From positions 4,706,505-4,770,504 of the forward strand of contig CP136061.1 of the NCBI GenBank assembly GCA_032622095.1: a DNA stretch of 64,000 nucleotides. The letters are read 5' to 3'. This DNA comes from Siphonodentalium dalli. Its lineage: Eukaryota > Mollusca > Scaphopoda > Gadilida > Siphonodentaliidae. Position numbers and translations under genes: made by a program. The notes under the pieces were generated by a model that was not told the origin of the DNA, did no database searches, and saw only the letters and a list, made by a program, of their open reading frames with translations. Each line of letters opens with the position of its first letter. Position 1 is the stretch's first letter. Below are positions 1 through 11,575 of this stretch, in pieces.

Positions 1-3000
1 AGGGCGTTAAAAGATGGCTGAGCTACGAAGGATGGATGTATAGACACATCATTAGTACATCATGTAAGGGCGTTAATAGATGGCTGAGCTACGAATGATG
101 GATGTATAGACACAGCATTAATACATCATGTAAGGGCGTTAATAGATGGCTGACCTACGAAGGCAATGGATGTATAAGCACAGCATTAAACATCATGCAA
201 TGGCGTTAATAGATGGTTGAGCTACGAAGACAATGGATGTATAGACACAGCATTAATACATCATGCAAGGGCGTTAATAGATGGCTGAGCTACGAAGACA
301 ATGGATGTATAGACACAGCATTAATACATCATGTAAGGGCGTTAATAGATGGCTGAGCTACGAAGGATGGATGTATAGACACAGCATTAGTACATCATGT
401 AAGGGCGTTAATAGAAGGCTGAGCTACGAAGGATGGATGTATAGACACAGCATTAATACATCATGTAAGGGCGTTTATAGATGGCTGAGCTACGAAGACA
501 ATGGATGTATAGGCACAGCATTAATACATCATGCAAGGGCGTTAATAGATGGCTGAGCTACGAAGACAATGGATGTATATACACAGCATTAATACATCAT
601 GCAAGGGCGTTAATAGATGGCTGAGCTACAAATGCAATGGATGTATAGACACAGCATTAATACATCATGTAAGGGCGTTAATAGATGGTTGAGCTACGAA
701 GGATGGATGTATATACACAGCATTAATACATCATGCAAGGGCGTTAATAGATGGCGGAGCTACGACGATAATGGGTGTATAGACACAGCATTAATACATC
801 ATGCAAGGGCGTTAATAGATGGCTGAGTTACGAAGGATGGATGTATAGACACAGCATTAATACATCATACAAGGTCGTTAACAGATGGCTGAGCTACGAA
901 GGATGGATGTATAGACACAGCATTAATACATCATGCAAGGGCGTTAATAGATGGCTGAGCTACGAATGATGGATGTATAGGCACAGCATTAATACATCAT
1001 GTACGGGCGTTAATATATGGCTGAGCTACGAAGGACGGATGTATAGGCACATCATTAATACATCATGTAAGGGCGTTAATAGATGGCTGAGCTACGAAGA
1101 CAATGGGTGTATAGACACAGCATTAATACATCATGCAAGGGCGTTAATAGATGGCTCCGCTACGAAGACAATGGATGTATAGACACAGCATTAATACATC
1201 ATGCAAGGGCGTTAATAGATGGCTGAGCTATGAAGACAATGGATGAATAGACACAGCATTAATACATCATGTAAGGGCGTTAAAAGATGGCTGAGCTACG
1301 AAGGATGGATGTATAGACACATCATTAGTACATCATGTAAGGGCGTTAATAGATGGCTGAGCTACGAATGATGGATGTATAGACACAGCATTAATACATC
1401 ATGCAATGGCGTTAATAGATGGTTGAGCTACGAAGACAATGGATGTATAGACACAGCATTAATACATCATGCAAGGGCGTTAATAGATGGCTGAGCTACG
1501 AAGACAATGGATGTATAGACACAGCATTAATACATCATGTAAGGGCGTTAATAGATGGCTGAGCTACGAAGGATGGCTGTATAGACACAGCATTAGTACA
1601 TCATGTAAGGGCGTAAATAGATGGCTGAGCTACGAAGGATGGATGTATAGACACATCATTAATACATCATGAAAGGGCGTTTATAGATGGCTGAGCTACG
1701 AAGACAATGGATGTATAGGCACAGCATTAATACATCATGCAAGGGCGTTAATAGATGGCTGAGCTACGAAGACAATGGATGTATATACACAGCATTAATA
1801 CATCATGCAAGGGCGTTACTAGATGGCTGAACTACAAATGCAATGGATGTATAGACACAGCATTAATACATCATGTAAGGGCGTTAATAGATGGTTGAGC
1901 TACGAAGGATGGATGTATAGACACAGCATTAATACATCATGCAAGGGCGTTAATAGATGGCGGAGCTACGAAGATAATGGGTGCATAGACACAGCAGTAA
2001 TACATCATGCAAGGGCGTTAATAGATGGCTGAGTTACGAAGGATGGATGTATAGACACAGCATTAATACATCATACAAGGTCGTTAACAGATGGCTGAGC
2101 TACGAAGGATGGATGTATAGGCACATCATTAATACATCATGTAAGGCCGTTAATAGATGGCTGAGCTACGAAGACAATGGGTGTATAGACACAGCATTAA
2201 TACATCATGTAAGGGCGTTAATAGATGGCTGAGCTACGAAGACAATGGGTGTATAGGTACAGCATTAATACATCATGTAAGGGCGTTAATAGATGGCTGA
2301 GCTACGAAGGCAATGGATGTATAAGCACAGCATTAATACACCATGCAAGGGCGTTAATAGATGGCTGAACTACGGAGACAATGGATGTATAGGCACATCA
2401 TGAATACATCATGCAAGGGCGTTAATAGATGGCTGAGCTACGAAGACATTGGATGTATAGGCTCAGCATTAATACATCATGCAAGGGCGTTAATAGATGG
2501 CTGAGCTACGAAGACAATGGATGTATAGACACAGCATTAATACATCACGCAAGGGCGTTAATAGATGGCTGAGCTACGAAGGCAATGGATGTATAGGCAC
2601 AGCAATAATACATCATGCAAGGGCGTTAATAGATGGCTGAGCTACGAAGACAATGGATGTATAGGCACAGCATTAATACATCATGCAAGGGCGTTAATAG
2701 ATGGCTGAGCTACGAAGACAATGGATGTATAGACACAGCATTAATACATCATGCAAGGGCGTTAATAGATGGCTGAGCTACGAAGACAATGGATGTATAG
2801 ACACAGCATTAATACATCGAGCAAGGGCGTTAATAGATGGCTGAGCTACGAAGACAATGGATGTATAGGCACAGCATTAATACATCATGCAAGGGCGTTA
2901 ATAGATGGCTGAGCTACGAAGACAATGGATGTATAGACACAACATTAATACATCATGCAAGGGCGTTAATAGATGGCTGAGCTACGAAGACAATGGATGT

Positions 3001-3017
3001 ATAGGCACAGCATTAAT
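1..3017. repeat. Satellite array, 66-68 bp monomer, about 45 copies
   Basis: The array begins before the window and stops abruptly at cagcattaatt near 3,017. Every monomer contains gggcgttaatagatggctga, then a variable joint, then atgtatagacacagcatt and aatacatcatg. Two joint variants alternate: gaagacaatgg gives 68 bp and gaaggatgg gives 66 bp. Runs of 66-bp monomers stay in frame and produce spurious repetitive ORFs on the plus strand; the 68-bp monomers break them, so coding is not supported. Distinctive variants recur about 1.2-1.28 kb apart (for example 8 and 1,283; 627 and 1,832), which indicates a higher-order unit of roughly 18-19 monomers. Confidence 0.97.
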
Positions 3018-3138
3018 TGGAAAGTTGTTTGATTTGTTCTCATAGTTTTATATTCCAATCATTATTTGAAGTGGAATTGCTTTTTAGAACAAATCTTAAT
3101 ATTTACCTTCTATGGGTCAAGTATTCGAACTGAAATGA

Positions 3139-3446
3139 TTGATTGACTGATTAGGGTTTTATGTCGCTTTAGCCACTAAGGCCATATCACGACATTGCCA
3201 GTTTTAATGGTGGAGGAAATCCGCACACTTACGGCTAATCTAACAGTGATTTCAATGGCTGATAAACTCGTCGACCATTTGCGGCAAACCACTGGCCATC
3301 GGCAAGTAACTGGCAACTTTCCCAGATAACGATTTCGAGTTACAAAGTCCACGATGGAAACATGTGGATTTGAACCCTGATCGCCAGCGCTGGAAGGCGA
3401 AACGACTTGGAGTTGTACCCCTAACCGATTGAGCCACCGAGGCCCC
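3139..3446 (-). mobile_element. tRNA-derived SINE with perfect 14-bp target site duplication
   Basis: Read on the minus strand, the element starts with a tRNA-like head. It has a box A (tggctcaatcggttag, at 3,436-3,421) and a box B (ggttcaaatcc, at 3,376-3,366). A body follows containing tttcctccaccattaaaact and then a tail of repeated tcaa. The sequence tcgaactgaaatga occurs at 3,125-3,138 and again at 3,447-3,460, immediately outside both ends, which is a clean retroposition duplication. The body matches the SINE-derived pieces in the 0.83-kb repeats at 46-48 and 60-63 kb. A LINE would supply mobility; the element codes for nothing. Confidence 0.9.
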
Positions 3447-3734
3447 TCGAACTGAAATGACAACCATTGGAAAGTATATATATTAGATGGGTGTTAGGTT
3501 GGCAAGTTCGGAATATTCACATGTGTTATGTACCAGATGGAAAATTTCATCTCGGCTTGCAATGTTCGGTCTGGTTGGCGTAAACAATAATTTATTCCAA
3601 ATCAAATTAAGTATATTTCCACTAAACATAAAACAATACATACACAACAGTCTATGCGCGAACGATTGGATAGCGCAAAATACTTAATCGGGTTTCATGA
3701 TTAGATAGCGGTTGGTATTAAATCACAAAACCAC

Positions 3735-4310
3735 GTGGCACGCGCGGAATTGTTGCAAGATAAAATAACACCCGGGAAAAATGAACTAATTCCTTATGTT
3801 ATCACCAAAAATCCGAATCATCCGAATATCGTACAAACAGCTCGTTCGCTAATACCAATGCTACACAAGAGTCCCAAGGTGAGGGATTTAGTTAAGTGTG
3901 ACGATATTTTGATGCGCAAACGGCAACCGAAATATATTCTTAAATTCCTCACAAAGGCACGATTCGACATGGGAAAACCTGCCGAGTACATGGTTACTAA
4001 ATGTGGAGACTCTCATTGTGGGACATGCGCGCACATAACAACTGGGAACAAATCAGACTGATAAATGGAACGATTGTTAAACCAAATGCTGATATGAACT
4101 GCAAATCTCGCAATTTGATATATTGAATCCAGTGCTCTACATGCCGTGAATCTTACACATGTCAAACCGGAAATCAGCTGACAGAACGAATGATAGTTCA
4201 TCGTCAGCAAATCCGTGAAAAAGAACTGCGACAAATTCCCCTCAGTAAGCATTTAGATGTCTGTGGGGGGAGACGGTTCTCTGTCTATCCATTAAGCACA
4301 AGACAGCTTA
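3735..4310 (+). pseudogene. Penelope-like retroelement, decayed C-terminal GIY-YIG endonuclease region
   Basis: The open frame 3,735-4,061 contains ITKNPNHPNI, RKRQPKYILKFLTKARF and then KCGDSHCGTCAHITTG. This is the arrangement that links reverse transcriptase to the GIY-YIG endonuclease in Penelope-like elements. After 4,061 the homology shifts to another frame, where NADMNCKSRNLIY is followed by a stop and then by HRQQIREKELRQIP and LDVCGG. At least one frameshift and one stop therefore inactivate it. The second endonuclease strand reads YTCQTG rather than the usual Y-V/I-GQTG, another sign of decay. Related sequence may extend upstream to about 3,650. No reverse transcriptase domain is visible, so this is a truncated relic. 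Family assignment is from recognised motifs only. Confidence 0.8.
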
Positions 4311-4321
4311 CAACAGAGACT

Positions 4322-4470
4322 TGGAATGGAATCGCATTTTAGAAAACGATTCCGTACGAGACTAAATGTAACCTGATGTCGAAAACGTAATCCACGTGGA
4401 ATGGAATCGCATTTTAGAAAACGATTCCGTACGAGACTAAATGTAACCTGATGTCGAAAACGTAATCCAC
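4322..4470. repeat. 75-bp direct tandem duplication
   Basis: The segment starting tggaatggaatcgcatttta at 4,322 is repeated at 4,397 with a 75-bp period and essentially no differences, so the duplication is recent. It overlaps the extreme 3' end of the Penelope-like homology. Confidence 0.95.
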
Positions 4471-4740
4471 ATAAACCAGTCACGTCACAAACGTGCTTGG
4501 TTACAATTCGCCCCGTTGATTGATGCGAATCATGAAAGGCCCCGGCGTAAATAAATTTATTTTTTTATAAAACGCCTGTTATGGTGATTAAATAACCATA
4601 TATTCTATATATATATTTATATATATTCTGTATTGCCTCCTTTTGAGGAGAGGGATAATTTGTAGAAGGTTATTTACAAATACATTGTACATAAATCAAA
4701 AGATCAAATCACAAGCACATGCACTCAATGTATAAATATA

Positions 4741-4840
4741 GACATGTGACGATATAATGATCACATGCGAATGATGTATAATTGTATATGGACATGTGAC
4801 GATATAATGATCACATGCGAATGATGTATAATTGTATATG
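4741..4840. repeat. 50-bp tandem dimer
   Basis: The 50-bp unit beginning gacatgtgacgatataatga at 4,741 is repeated exactly from 4,791. It lies in AT-rich sequence with no recognisable coding content. Confidence 0.95.
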
Positions 4841-4889
4841 GATATAGTACTCATGTTCTCGAGTGTTGAAGGTATAACTCGTAATATAG

Positions 4890-5490
4890 GCTATTTAGAA
4901 AACAAATTATACATAAAAATGATATTCAAAACGAAGTTACATATATCACACCCGTGTGATCGATGATTGTCGTCACTAAGGAATATCTCACACGCGTGAT
5001 ATTATTATGGTAATCCAATGTTATGTGTGCATAGACTAATTATAATACCACATTATACACATGTTTGGATGCAGAAAAACAAATTTACATATATCGCACC
5101 CGTGTGATCGCTGATGGGCGTCACCAAGGAATATATCACACGCGTGATGTTGTATTGACAATATTCGCCATGTATGGTGTGCTTAGATAATTTAGAAAAC
5201 AGATGATGCACATGTTTGATGCACAAAACAGACGTATATATTCATCACCAGTATAGTCATTGAATGACGGCGTCAACGATGAACACCTCAGATGAGTGAG
5301 GTTGTTATGATAATAGGCAGCATATGCTATTTAGAAAACAAATTATATCTATGTGTTAGGCTGTACAAAAATATTTATATATGTATATCACAACCGTGTG
5401 ATCAAATGAGGGGCATCACTACGGAACATATTACATGCATTAGGTTCTTATGATAATTCAAACGTTTGTCATGTATCCGGACATTGTCAT
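4890..5490. repeat. Diverged tandem repeat, about 145-bp period, four copies
   Basis: The motif acccgtgtgatc, then a cgtcac element about 15 bp later, then cacacgcgtgat recurs near 4,945, 5,097, 5,245 and 5,390. Between copies runs a shared tract with ctatttagaaaacaaatta and acatgtttg. The third and fourth copies are strongly diverged, so this is an old array. The gtgtgatc and cgcgtgat motifs are partly self-complementary. Confidence 0.8.
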
Positions 5491-5744
5491 ATCAGTTGAT
5501 ATATGTGTTTGACACCAGTATGGACATTGTCAGAAGAAAATATGAGGACATCTCGATAATCAGGTTGTGGCATTTCTGAATGGGATTGGTTACTTACGGA
5601 TCCTCGGTCCCAATAATGATTGTTAGAAGTTCATTTTAGATAAGCCGTCATGTAGAGGAAAACTGGCACACCCTTATGATTAAGTATTGCCCCCTGTAAC
5701 TGGTTCCTTAATTTCAGAATTGGGAGGGCTGTACAGCGGAACAT

Positions 5745-7870
5745 TTAATGATCAAGTTCTTTGTCGTATGCTTTGTAACACTGGTAGCATATCAAGGTAT
5801 TTGCGTAGTTTTTGTTTGTTGAGAAGTTTGGCCAAGTGATATAATTTTTCAGCTGCGTTTGGGTGACATTGAAAAAGTCTCCATATTTTCCATCCGGATA
5901 GGGGGTCACGGATAACATGGTTGACAAAACCTCCTGAAATAGTTGCTTTCCACTGTGTGGTGTAAGTTATCTTTACAACACGTTTAACGATTGTCTTCTA
6001 TGACTTGTGATCAGGAAATTTGCCATGAGTAGAAAATCACCAACGTGTACCATGAGTCCATACTGCTCAAGTAAAAGGAAACATCAGAGACAAATCCGGA
6101 AGCTGGGCGACGAAATAGGCGACACAGGTGTCCCTTGAAAATAAATAGTTTAAGTGGAGTGTGATGTCCAGGAGGAAGGTGCGTCAACTACCCGAGAAAG
6201 CACAGTTTGCAAACATGTATTTCTCGTCGAGCAGGAAGTTTTCCTACTAATCCAAGCGCAACATCCGTACTTGTGCGTTTTGGTAATTGCTGCGAGTATT
6301 TTACACTTGTGCACAGAGAACGTTCTATTATGTTAACAGATGATTGGGTTTGAAGTGATCTGATTTCAGTGCGATATAATGATTTGGGCAGGACAACGGT
6401 CATATTGTTCATTGTCAGAGGAGTAGCGTATTTAAGAGAGTAATTGCCAATCATAGAGAAGAAGGTTTTCCTAAGTTATGCTGCGACGTCTGAAGCAAAT
6501 GAGGAGCTACTTCCTAATTGTTCCTGACACAAGCCAATGTGAACTCACCCCTTGTCTTCTTGCAGCGAATCAGGCCCGAGTAGCCAGCGACGATGTTTAC
6601 GATCATATAAGGACCTGGTCTCATTAGAGACGAGTACCTTGCTTTTCACACAGGAAAATCAAAACCTCCAACGAACGCTGTAGTCAAAGCATATATTTAC
6701 AAGAGCGTCCAGTCCTTGCTTTGTTAGAGTAAGAATTGCTATGTCGGCGGTCGTTGGTGTTGCACATGGAACAGAACTAACACTCAGTCCGAACTGTGAC
6801 TTGTTCAGGTCGATCAACAGATTGTTTATGTAGGTAAGGTAACAGAAAGGTGAGAGCACGTCTCCTTGTCTTGTTCCTTGTCCGATGCTGAATTTCGCGG
6901 AGACGTTACCATTATATAGAATAACGCTTTCTATGTCCTCGTGAATATTAAATCTAACAAATTTCCGCGGGAAGCCCATCAGCTCTACTTTGTCGGCAGT
7001 AAACTTACCCATCGGCACTAAACTCATAGCCTACGTCCAAGTTGAAACTACACCCCACTCGCCCCGATATTAAATCTAACAAATTTCCGCGGGAAGCCTA
7101 GTTGCATGAACTGATAGAGGAGTCAAGTATGCCACACGCGGTCGAAGACTTTGTTGGAATCTAAGAACGCAGAAAATATACGAGAATCGTGGTCTTTTGC
7201 GTACGATATGGCCTCTTGCAGAATAAACGAAATCATTATTATTACACCCTAAACCTTTCTGGAAGCCACACTGGAGAGTATGAGATATTTGACCTTATCA
7301 CTGCTAAGAATGCGTTTCAGAAGAATTGTCTCAAAGAGCTTGTAGATGACAGGTAGAAGCGTTATCGCTCTGTAACTTTCTGGTGATGTTGGTAGCTTTG
7401 TGTGCCCTTTATAAAGAGGAATGATCAAGCCTAGTTTCATCTCCGGAGGTATCCAGTCAAATTTGAGAATAGAGTTGAAAAGAATACAAAGACACTGGAT
7501 TAGTCCACCGGAATAGCTTCGAAGATGTTTTTTTTTATATTGAGTCATGCCATGATGCTTTATTGCATTGCAAGCTAACAATTGCGTTCACAATTTCTGT
7601 TATAGATACTGGTTCTCACTCTGGGACCGTGATTCCGCTACTGTCGTCACCAGTACGAATAAAATTGTTTACCTCGTTGCACACATCACTTTCGAATTCC
7701 GGCACATTATGTTTTCGGGGGTGTACAGTTCCGAAAAGTATGATCTCCAGCCAGATAATATTAGCTTCTAAACGGAAATGTTTGAAGAAGTCCTTATACA
7801 AATATGTGTGTGCACATGATACATACATCTCCTTGATCTGCTTAAAGAGGTGCATTTGGACATGAAACGA
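5745..7870 (-). pseudogene. Decayed LINE (non-LTR retrotransposon) ORF2, reverse transcriptase to C-terminus
   Basis: Read from 7,870 down to 5,745, the minus strand gives the usual non-LTR order in several frames. Around 7,610 is EPVSITEIVNAIV. At 7,581-7,249 is the finger/palm block with GLIIPLYKG, SYRAITLLPVIYKLFE and LKRI. At 7,027-6,659 is the palm with GQGTRQGDVLSP, then YINNLL, then an altered catalytic region (TADIAI where most families have ADD), and GLDALVNICFDYSVRWRF. Around 6,650-6,540 is KSKVLVSNETRSLYDRKHR. At 6,454-6,188 is a C-terminal block ending ARREIHVCKLCFLG. Several frameshifts and stops separate these. No endonuclease domain was recognised. The 90-bp insert at 6,977-7,066 interrupts it. 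Similar ORFs are common in molluscan LINEs; the clade is not assigned. Confidence 0.85.
6977..7066. repeat. 90-bp insertion in the LINE, flanked by 32-bp direct repeats and copied from R1
   Basis: The insert is nearly identical to 7,924-8,012 within the R1 repeat copy less than 1 kb away. It is bracketed by identical 32-bp stretches of LINE sequence, 6,945-6,976 and 7,067-7,098, starting atattaaatctaacaaattt. The flanking duplication shows that it was inserted into a pre-existing LINE sequence. Confidence 0.9.
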
Positions 7871-8600
7871 TGACACCCCACACTGTGTCCTCTAGCCACG
7901 CCCCTGACTGACACCTCGTGTCCCATCAGCTCTACGTTGTCGGCAGTAAACTTACCCATCGGCACTAAACTCATAGCCTAATTCCAAGTTGAAACTACAC
8001 CCCACTCGCCCCTTACATTAACTTGCAACTCGCTAACCACCATCCACCTCGTTACCCAATAAACCATCATGTAACTGAGATTGTTCAACAGCGATATGTA
8101 CAGGGAGGTAGCAACATTGGTGTTGTTTTGTGCCCCATCCACCCAAATTCCGCCCAAATGTTCAACATTTTGGAAATATATCTAAACAAAATTTAATTGG
8201 AACTTTCAGACCAAAGAGTTATGACGAATATAACATTATCGATTTTGACGAATATAACTATGTAATTTGTATCATATCAGTTATATTCATAATCCGATCA
8301 GTTCTCGGGAAATGTAATGACTTAATGTTGGATGAATTATGGGTGTTAAAAACAACTGACATGAGAATAACGAATAATTACACCCATATATATGTATCAC
8401 GATCACACTGACACACGTGCACTTGTCATTTGGTCACTTTAGTGAGTTTCAGTGCCAAGTTTCGAGAACATCAAATCACTGTATTTAGCACTTAATCAGT
8501 GTGAACGGTGAATCTGGGTATTTCACGGTAGGAAACTCTATACGTTTTTCGGGATTATATCTGTCTGAATTTAACTATTGAATGTTAATAATGTGATTGT
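7795..8600. repeat. Dispersed repeat R1, copy A
   Basis: This copy matches 30,990-32,100 in the same orientation through several blocks: a single gtgcacatgatacatacatc unit; cggcagtaaacttaccc followed by actcatagcct; gcaactcgctaaccaccatc; ccacccaaattccgcc followed by ggaaatatatctaaac; and cacacgtgcacttgtcat, agaacatcaaatcac and gtgaatctgggtatttcac. There is no coding potential. It carries one unit of the motif that is amplified in copy B. The outer limits are approximate. Confidence 0.85.
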
Positions 8601-8799
8601 GTTTAGTAGATTTGTTGGAATTTTGTTGGTTGATTGGGAAGACAACTTTGCTTTTCAAATTTTTAAAAACTTGAGAGCTCTGTCTATCAGTCTATGAGTA
8701 CAAAATAATTGTTCATAGCACTTTTAGAACTGTAGGTCTAGTTTGTTTTAGTTATATAGTAATTGAAAGCTTTTTTGACATTGATTACAAATGTGAATA

Positions 8800-9240
8800 G
8801 AAATATTAAAGGGGCACACCAGGTTTGATATATTTTTCTTGTACTCTCCATGAGATAAAACTTGTTATGTGTACCAATACCATAGTATGGCACACATAGT
8901 GTCATTGTCTAGATTGGCCACTCGTCGTTCGTCCTTCCATCTGTACGTCCCTCTGTAGACACTTTACGGTTAATGCGATAACTCTAACATTTCCTATTTG
9001 TTCGAAACCAAGTTTTGTACAGTATATAGGTTTCACATCCCAAAATACAGTTCGAGTTCGAATATGGGTTTGATCCAAGATTTGTTTCACAGAGTTATAG
9101 CCCCTTTTACTTATAATTCACCCATGCAGCCATATTAAACTCTCAATTTTTTTTATCTGATTGACAACAAATTTGGTATGTGAGATTGTCAGCCCAAAAT
9201 ACAGATCAAGTTTGAATAAAAAAAATTTATATTGAAATTC
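8800..9240. repeat. Dispersed non-coding repeat of molluscan type
   Basis: The tract has the layout cgttcgtccttccatctgta, then gcgataactctaacattt, then repeated 'aaattggtatgtgag...caaaatacag..caagttcgaat' phrases, then gagttatagcccc. The phrase around caaaatacagttcgagttcg at 9,040 recurs in diverged form at about 9,196 (caaaatacagatcaagtttg). I associate this phrase structure with dispersed repeats in marine mollusc genomes, from general familiarity. No ORF of interest. Confidence 0.55.
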
Positions 9241-9286
9241 CTCTCTCAACTCAACACGCAAAAAATATTAAAAAACTTTTATAATA

Positions 9287-9599
9287 AGGCGACACCAATT
9301 TTTAAGTCTGGTTTACGAACACCTCCTCCAACTTTTTTTCCATTTCATGAAAAAAAATAAAAACTTTTCTCTCCCAAAAATGTTCACACACCTACTGATT
9401 TTCATGTGCTGTCGCATCCGATTCTGCTTATGAGCATTTACAGATCCGTATTTTCATGTATTTCATGACAAGAAATGTCTTGTTTGGTTCAGAATTTCAT
9501 TCAAAAACATTTTTTCACAATTTTTGTAAAATTTCCTCCTGCATCTACTTTTTTTCTCCCCACATGTTCGTAAACCAGACTTAAAAATTGGTGTCGCCT
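9287..9599. mobile_element. MITE, 313 bp, with 34-bp perfect terminal inverted repeats
   Basis: The left end starting aggcgacaccaatttttaag at 9,287-9,320 is the exact reverse complement of 9,566-9,599. The direct repeat aata abuts both ends (9,283-9,286 and 9,600-9,603), a possible 4-bp target duplication, although the flanks are A/T-rich. The interior is T-rich and non-coding. It needs an autonomous partner, which is not in the window. Confidence 0.9.
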
Positions 9600-9603
9600 A
9601 ATA

Positions 9604-10820
9604 AATAAATTATTTAACTAAAACAAAATTTGTCATTGACACTAATTTGTTTTAGTTGTATATCATTAATTAGGTGTGATGTCCTGTTTTGAAGATATGA
9701 AGATTTTATTGCAATAGTTGCATGTAACATAATGATATCAATAAATCGCCATGTGAACATCCAATATCCAGACTATGTGAGTGTACCTTTAATATATGTC
9801 ATTCCAAGCGAAATCTGTCATTAATTGAGTGATGACATATGTTATAAAGCTCTAGGGGTGGTTGTATGAAGGTAAAGATAAACAACCTGCTGGCTGTATA
9901 ATTGTTTATCCTATCTGTCAAATTGATTAATGGCTAAACCATTGGATCTCACAGTGAGAGGTCCTTGTGTTATGAGTTATGAGATTTAAAACGACTCCCC
10001 ACCCCAAATAATTTAACCACTTCTTAAGACAAATTATATAATATGAGCTTTTGATTTTATGTTTAAGTACTGATATATGTATTACTGTGATCATATCTTT
10101 GACCAATTATCAGTTATAGCTGAAGATAATCGCTATCGCCGAGGTATGGGTTAAACATCTGCCGCTCGTGATCGGCCTCTCGTTTTTATATTTGGTTCAA
10201 ATAGGGGCAGAAATATGTGATTTACCCATATGTACCGTTGTAAAATTATTCAATCATGTGAAATTGAAGCAACATGAACATCCATGTTGGTCGGTTGATA
10301 AAGGTTTATCGTTGTTTCAGCTGCTATGCCATATCACACCATCAGTTTTACTGGTTGAATGACCACACTAAAAGTTAATTGGCCCACCCCACCAAACGGG
10401 CGCCCATGTTGGTCAGCTTTGGTTCGTTAATTAAGCTAGCTTATGTTCATATTAGGTTGCCCGTTTAGTTGGCAAGCGACCAGTCCTAAATGTGTAATGC
10501 CAGTGGACGTCATTTATAATTTCCTGTTCTGTTTTAATCGAAGTTAAGCATGTTAACTCCTAAAATTTCGCCAAATTGTCTTTGCTAATGATGTATTTAT
10601 AGACATAAATGCATGGATCATAAATCGATGCTGTTAGATGTAACTAATAACATAGTTATGCTCCACTTCCATTGTCAAAAAAATTGCCGTAAATTGTAAA
10701 ATCTGAGAGCGATTTCCAAATTTCATGGTAAATAGAAATGTGACAAAATCAGACACAGACATTTTGTGAGAATTGGCACCAATGTTCGATATAACATAAT
10801 ACATAATGCATGTCTTGTCG
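9604..10820. other. No gene or repeat recognised
   Basis: AT-rich sequence with only short frames. The 64-codon frame at 10,168-10,362 shows no family signature. Nothing else was supported. Confidence 0.6.
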
Positions 10821-10892
10821 TTGACTATGCCAAAATAGTGGTCCTCGGGGAGGAATAGTCCTCTTCTCGGACCACTATTTTGGCATAGTCAA
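10821..10892. repeat. 72-bp hairpin with 24-bp perfect arms
   Basis: ttgactatgccaaaatagtg at 10,821 and its exact complement ending at 10,892 form 24-bp arms around a 24-bp loop that is itself partly self-complementary (gaggaatagtcctc). It is a possible miniature foldback element; no target duplication was identified. Confidence 0.92.
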
Positions 10893-10920
10893 CTCTAAGA
10901 CATTAATTAGCTTTATAACA

Positions 10921-11010
10921 GCGACTAATGCTATCAATGACTGGTGTGACCATGTAAAATACATGGATTTTACATACATAAATTACATGCATGTGTGTAT
11001 CCACCCTAAC
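10921..11010. repeat. About 85-bp dispersed repeat with a palindromic core, copy 1
   Basis: It contains atgtaaaatacatg then attttacat, then acatgcatgtgtgt. The same series in the same orientation occurs at 12,745-12,832. The core is self-complementary, as in a small MITE remnant. Confidence 0.75.
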
Positions 11011-11379
11011 GCGACAATTGGGTGAGTCATGTTAAAGGTAATTTACAATTAAGAGATTCTTTGCAGCATGCGGATAAAATATTATGGTCATCTGCTTTTG
11101 ATAGTATAATCAGGTCCATAGTATAAGCAGGTACCTGAAGATTTTTTAAATGGCATCTTTCGCGATAGGGACACGGCCTAACTCTGTTCTAGAAGCGTGA
11201 TGTGAGGCGTTTCTATTTAAACATAGAACCCGTTTACAAAACTGTATATGTGTTTGTTCACATGGTATGGCATCTTTGAACGGCAAATTAAGGTCACATC
11301 CATATCATAAAATAGGTTTAATTAGTTAATCAAATAATTTGCATTTAAAGGCGATATGTAACACCTGCGTTGTTTTGGT

Positions 11380-11560
11380 TAAATGTTTTAAAAATAACTT
11401 GGCCTTTGATGCTTATGCGCTCAGATTATCCTGTACTTTTTTTAATTTTTCCATTAGATGTAAAAATTGGTCCTAAATATTTATATTCATCCACTACGTT
11501 TATTGGCATATCATTAATATTAAATGCAATCATTGCCGATGTGCTGACCGCACTGAGTTC
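11380..11560 (-). pseudogene. LINE fragment, thumb region after reverse transcriptase
   Basis: The minus strand reads INDMPINVVDEYKYLGPIF then TSNGKIKKSTG, which is the conserved segment just after the palm in non-LTR reverse transcriptases. It then hits stops. No catalytic residues lie in this piece. It may belong with the minus-strand LINE at 12.8-13.8 kb: the order is right, but about 1.2 kb of unrelated sequence lies between them. Confidence 0.7.
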
Positions 11561-11575
11561 TAGTTCCAATTAAGT

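Noticed and set aside
281-2232. Repetitive plus-strand frames reading MYRHSINTSCKGVNRWLSYE
   Set aside because: They exist only where 66-bp monomers are consecutive; 68-bp monomers break the frame throughout the satellite.
1-3017. CRISPR array
   Set aside because: The repeats are contiguous, with no unique spacers, and the context is eukaryotic.
3366-3436. A functional tRNA gene on the minus strand
   Set aside because: Box A and box B are present, but the sequence lies inside a SINE with target duplications and I could not fold a complete cloverleaf.
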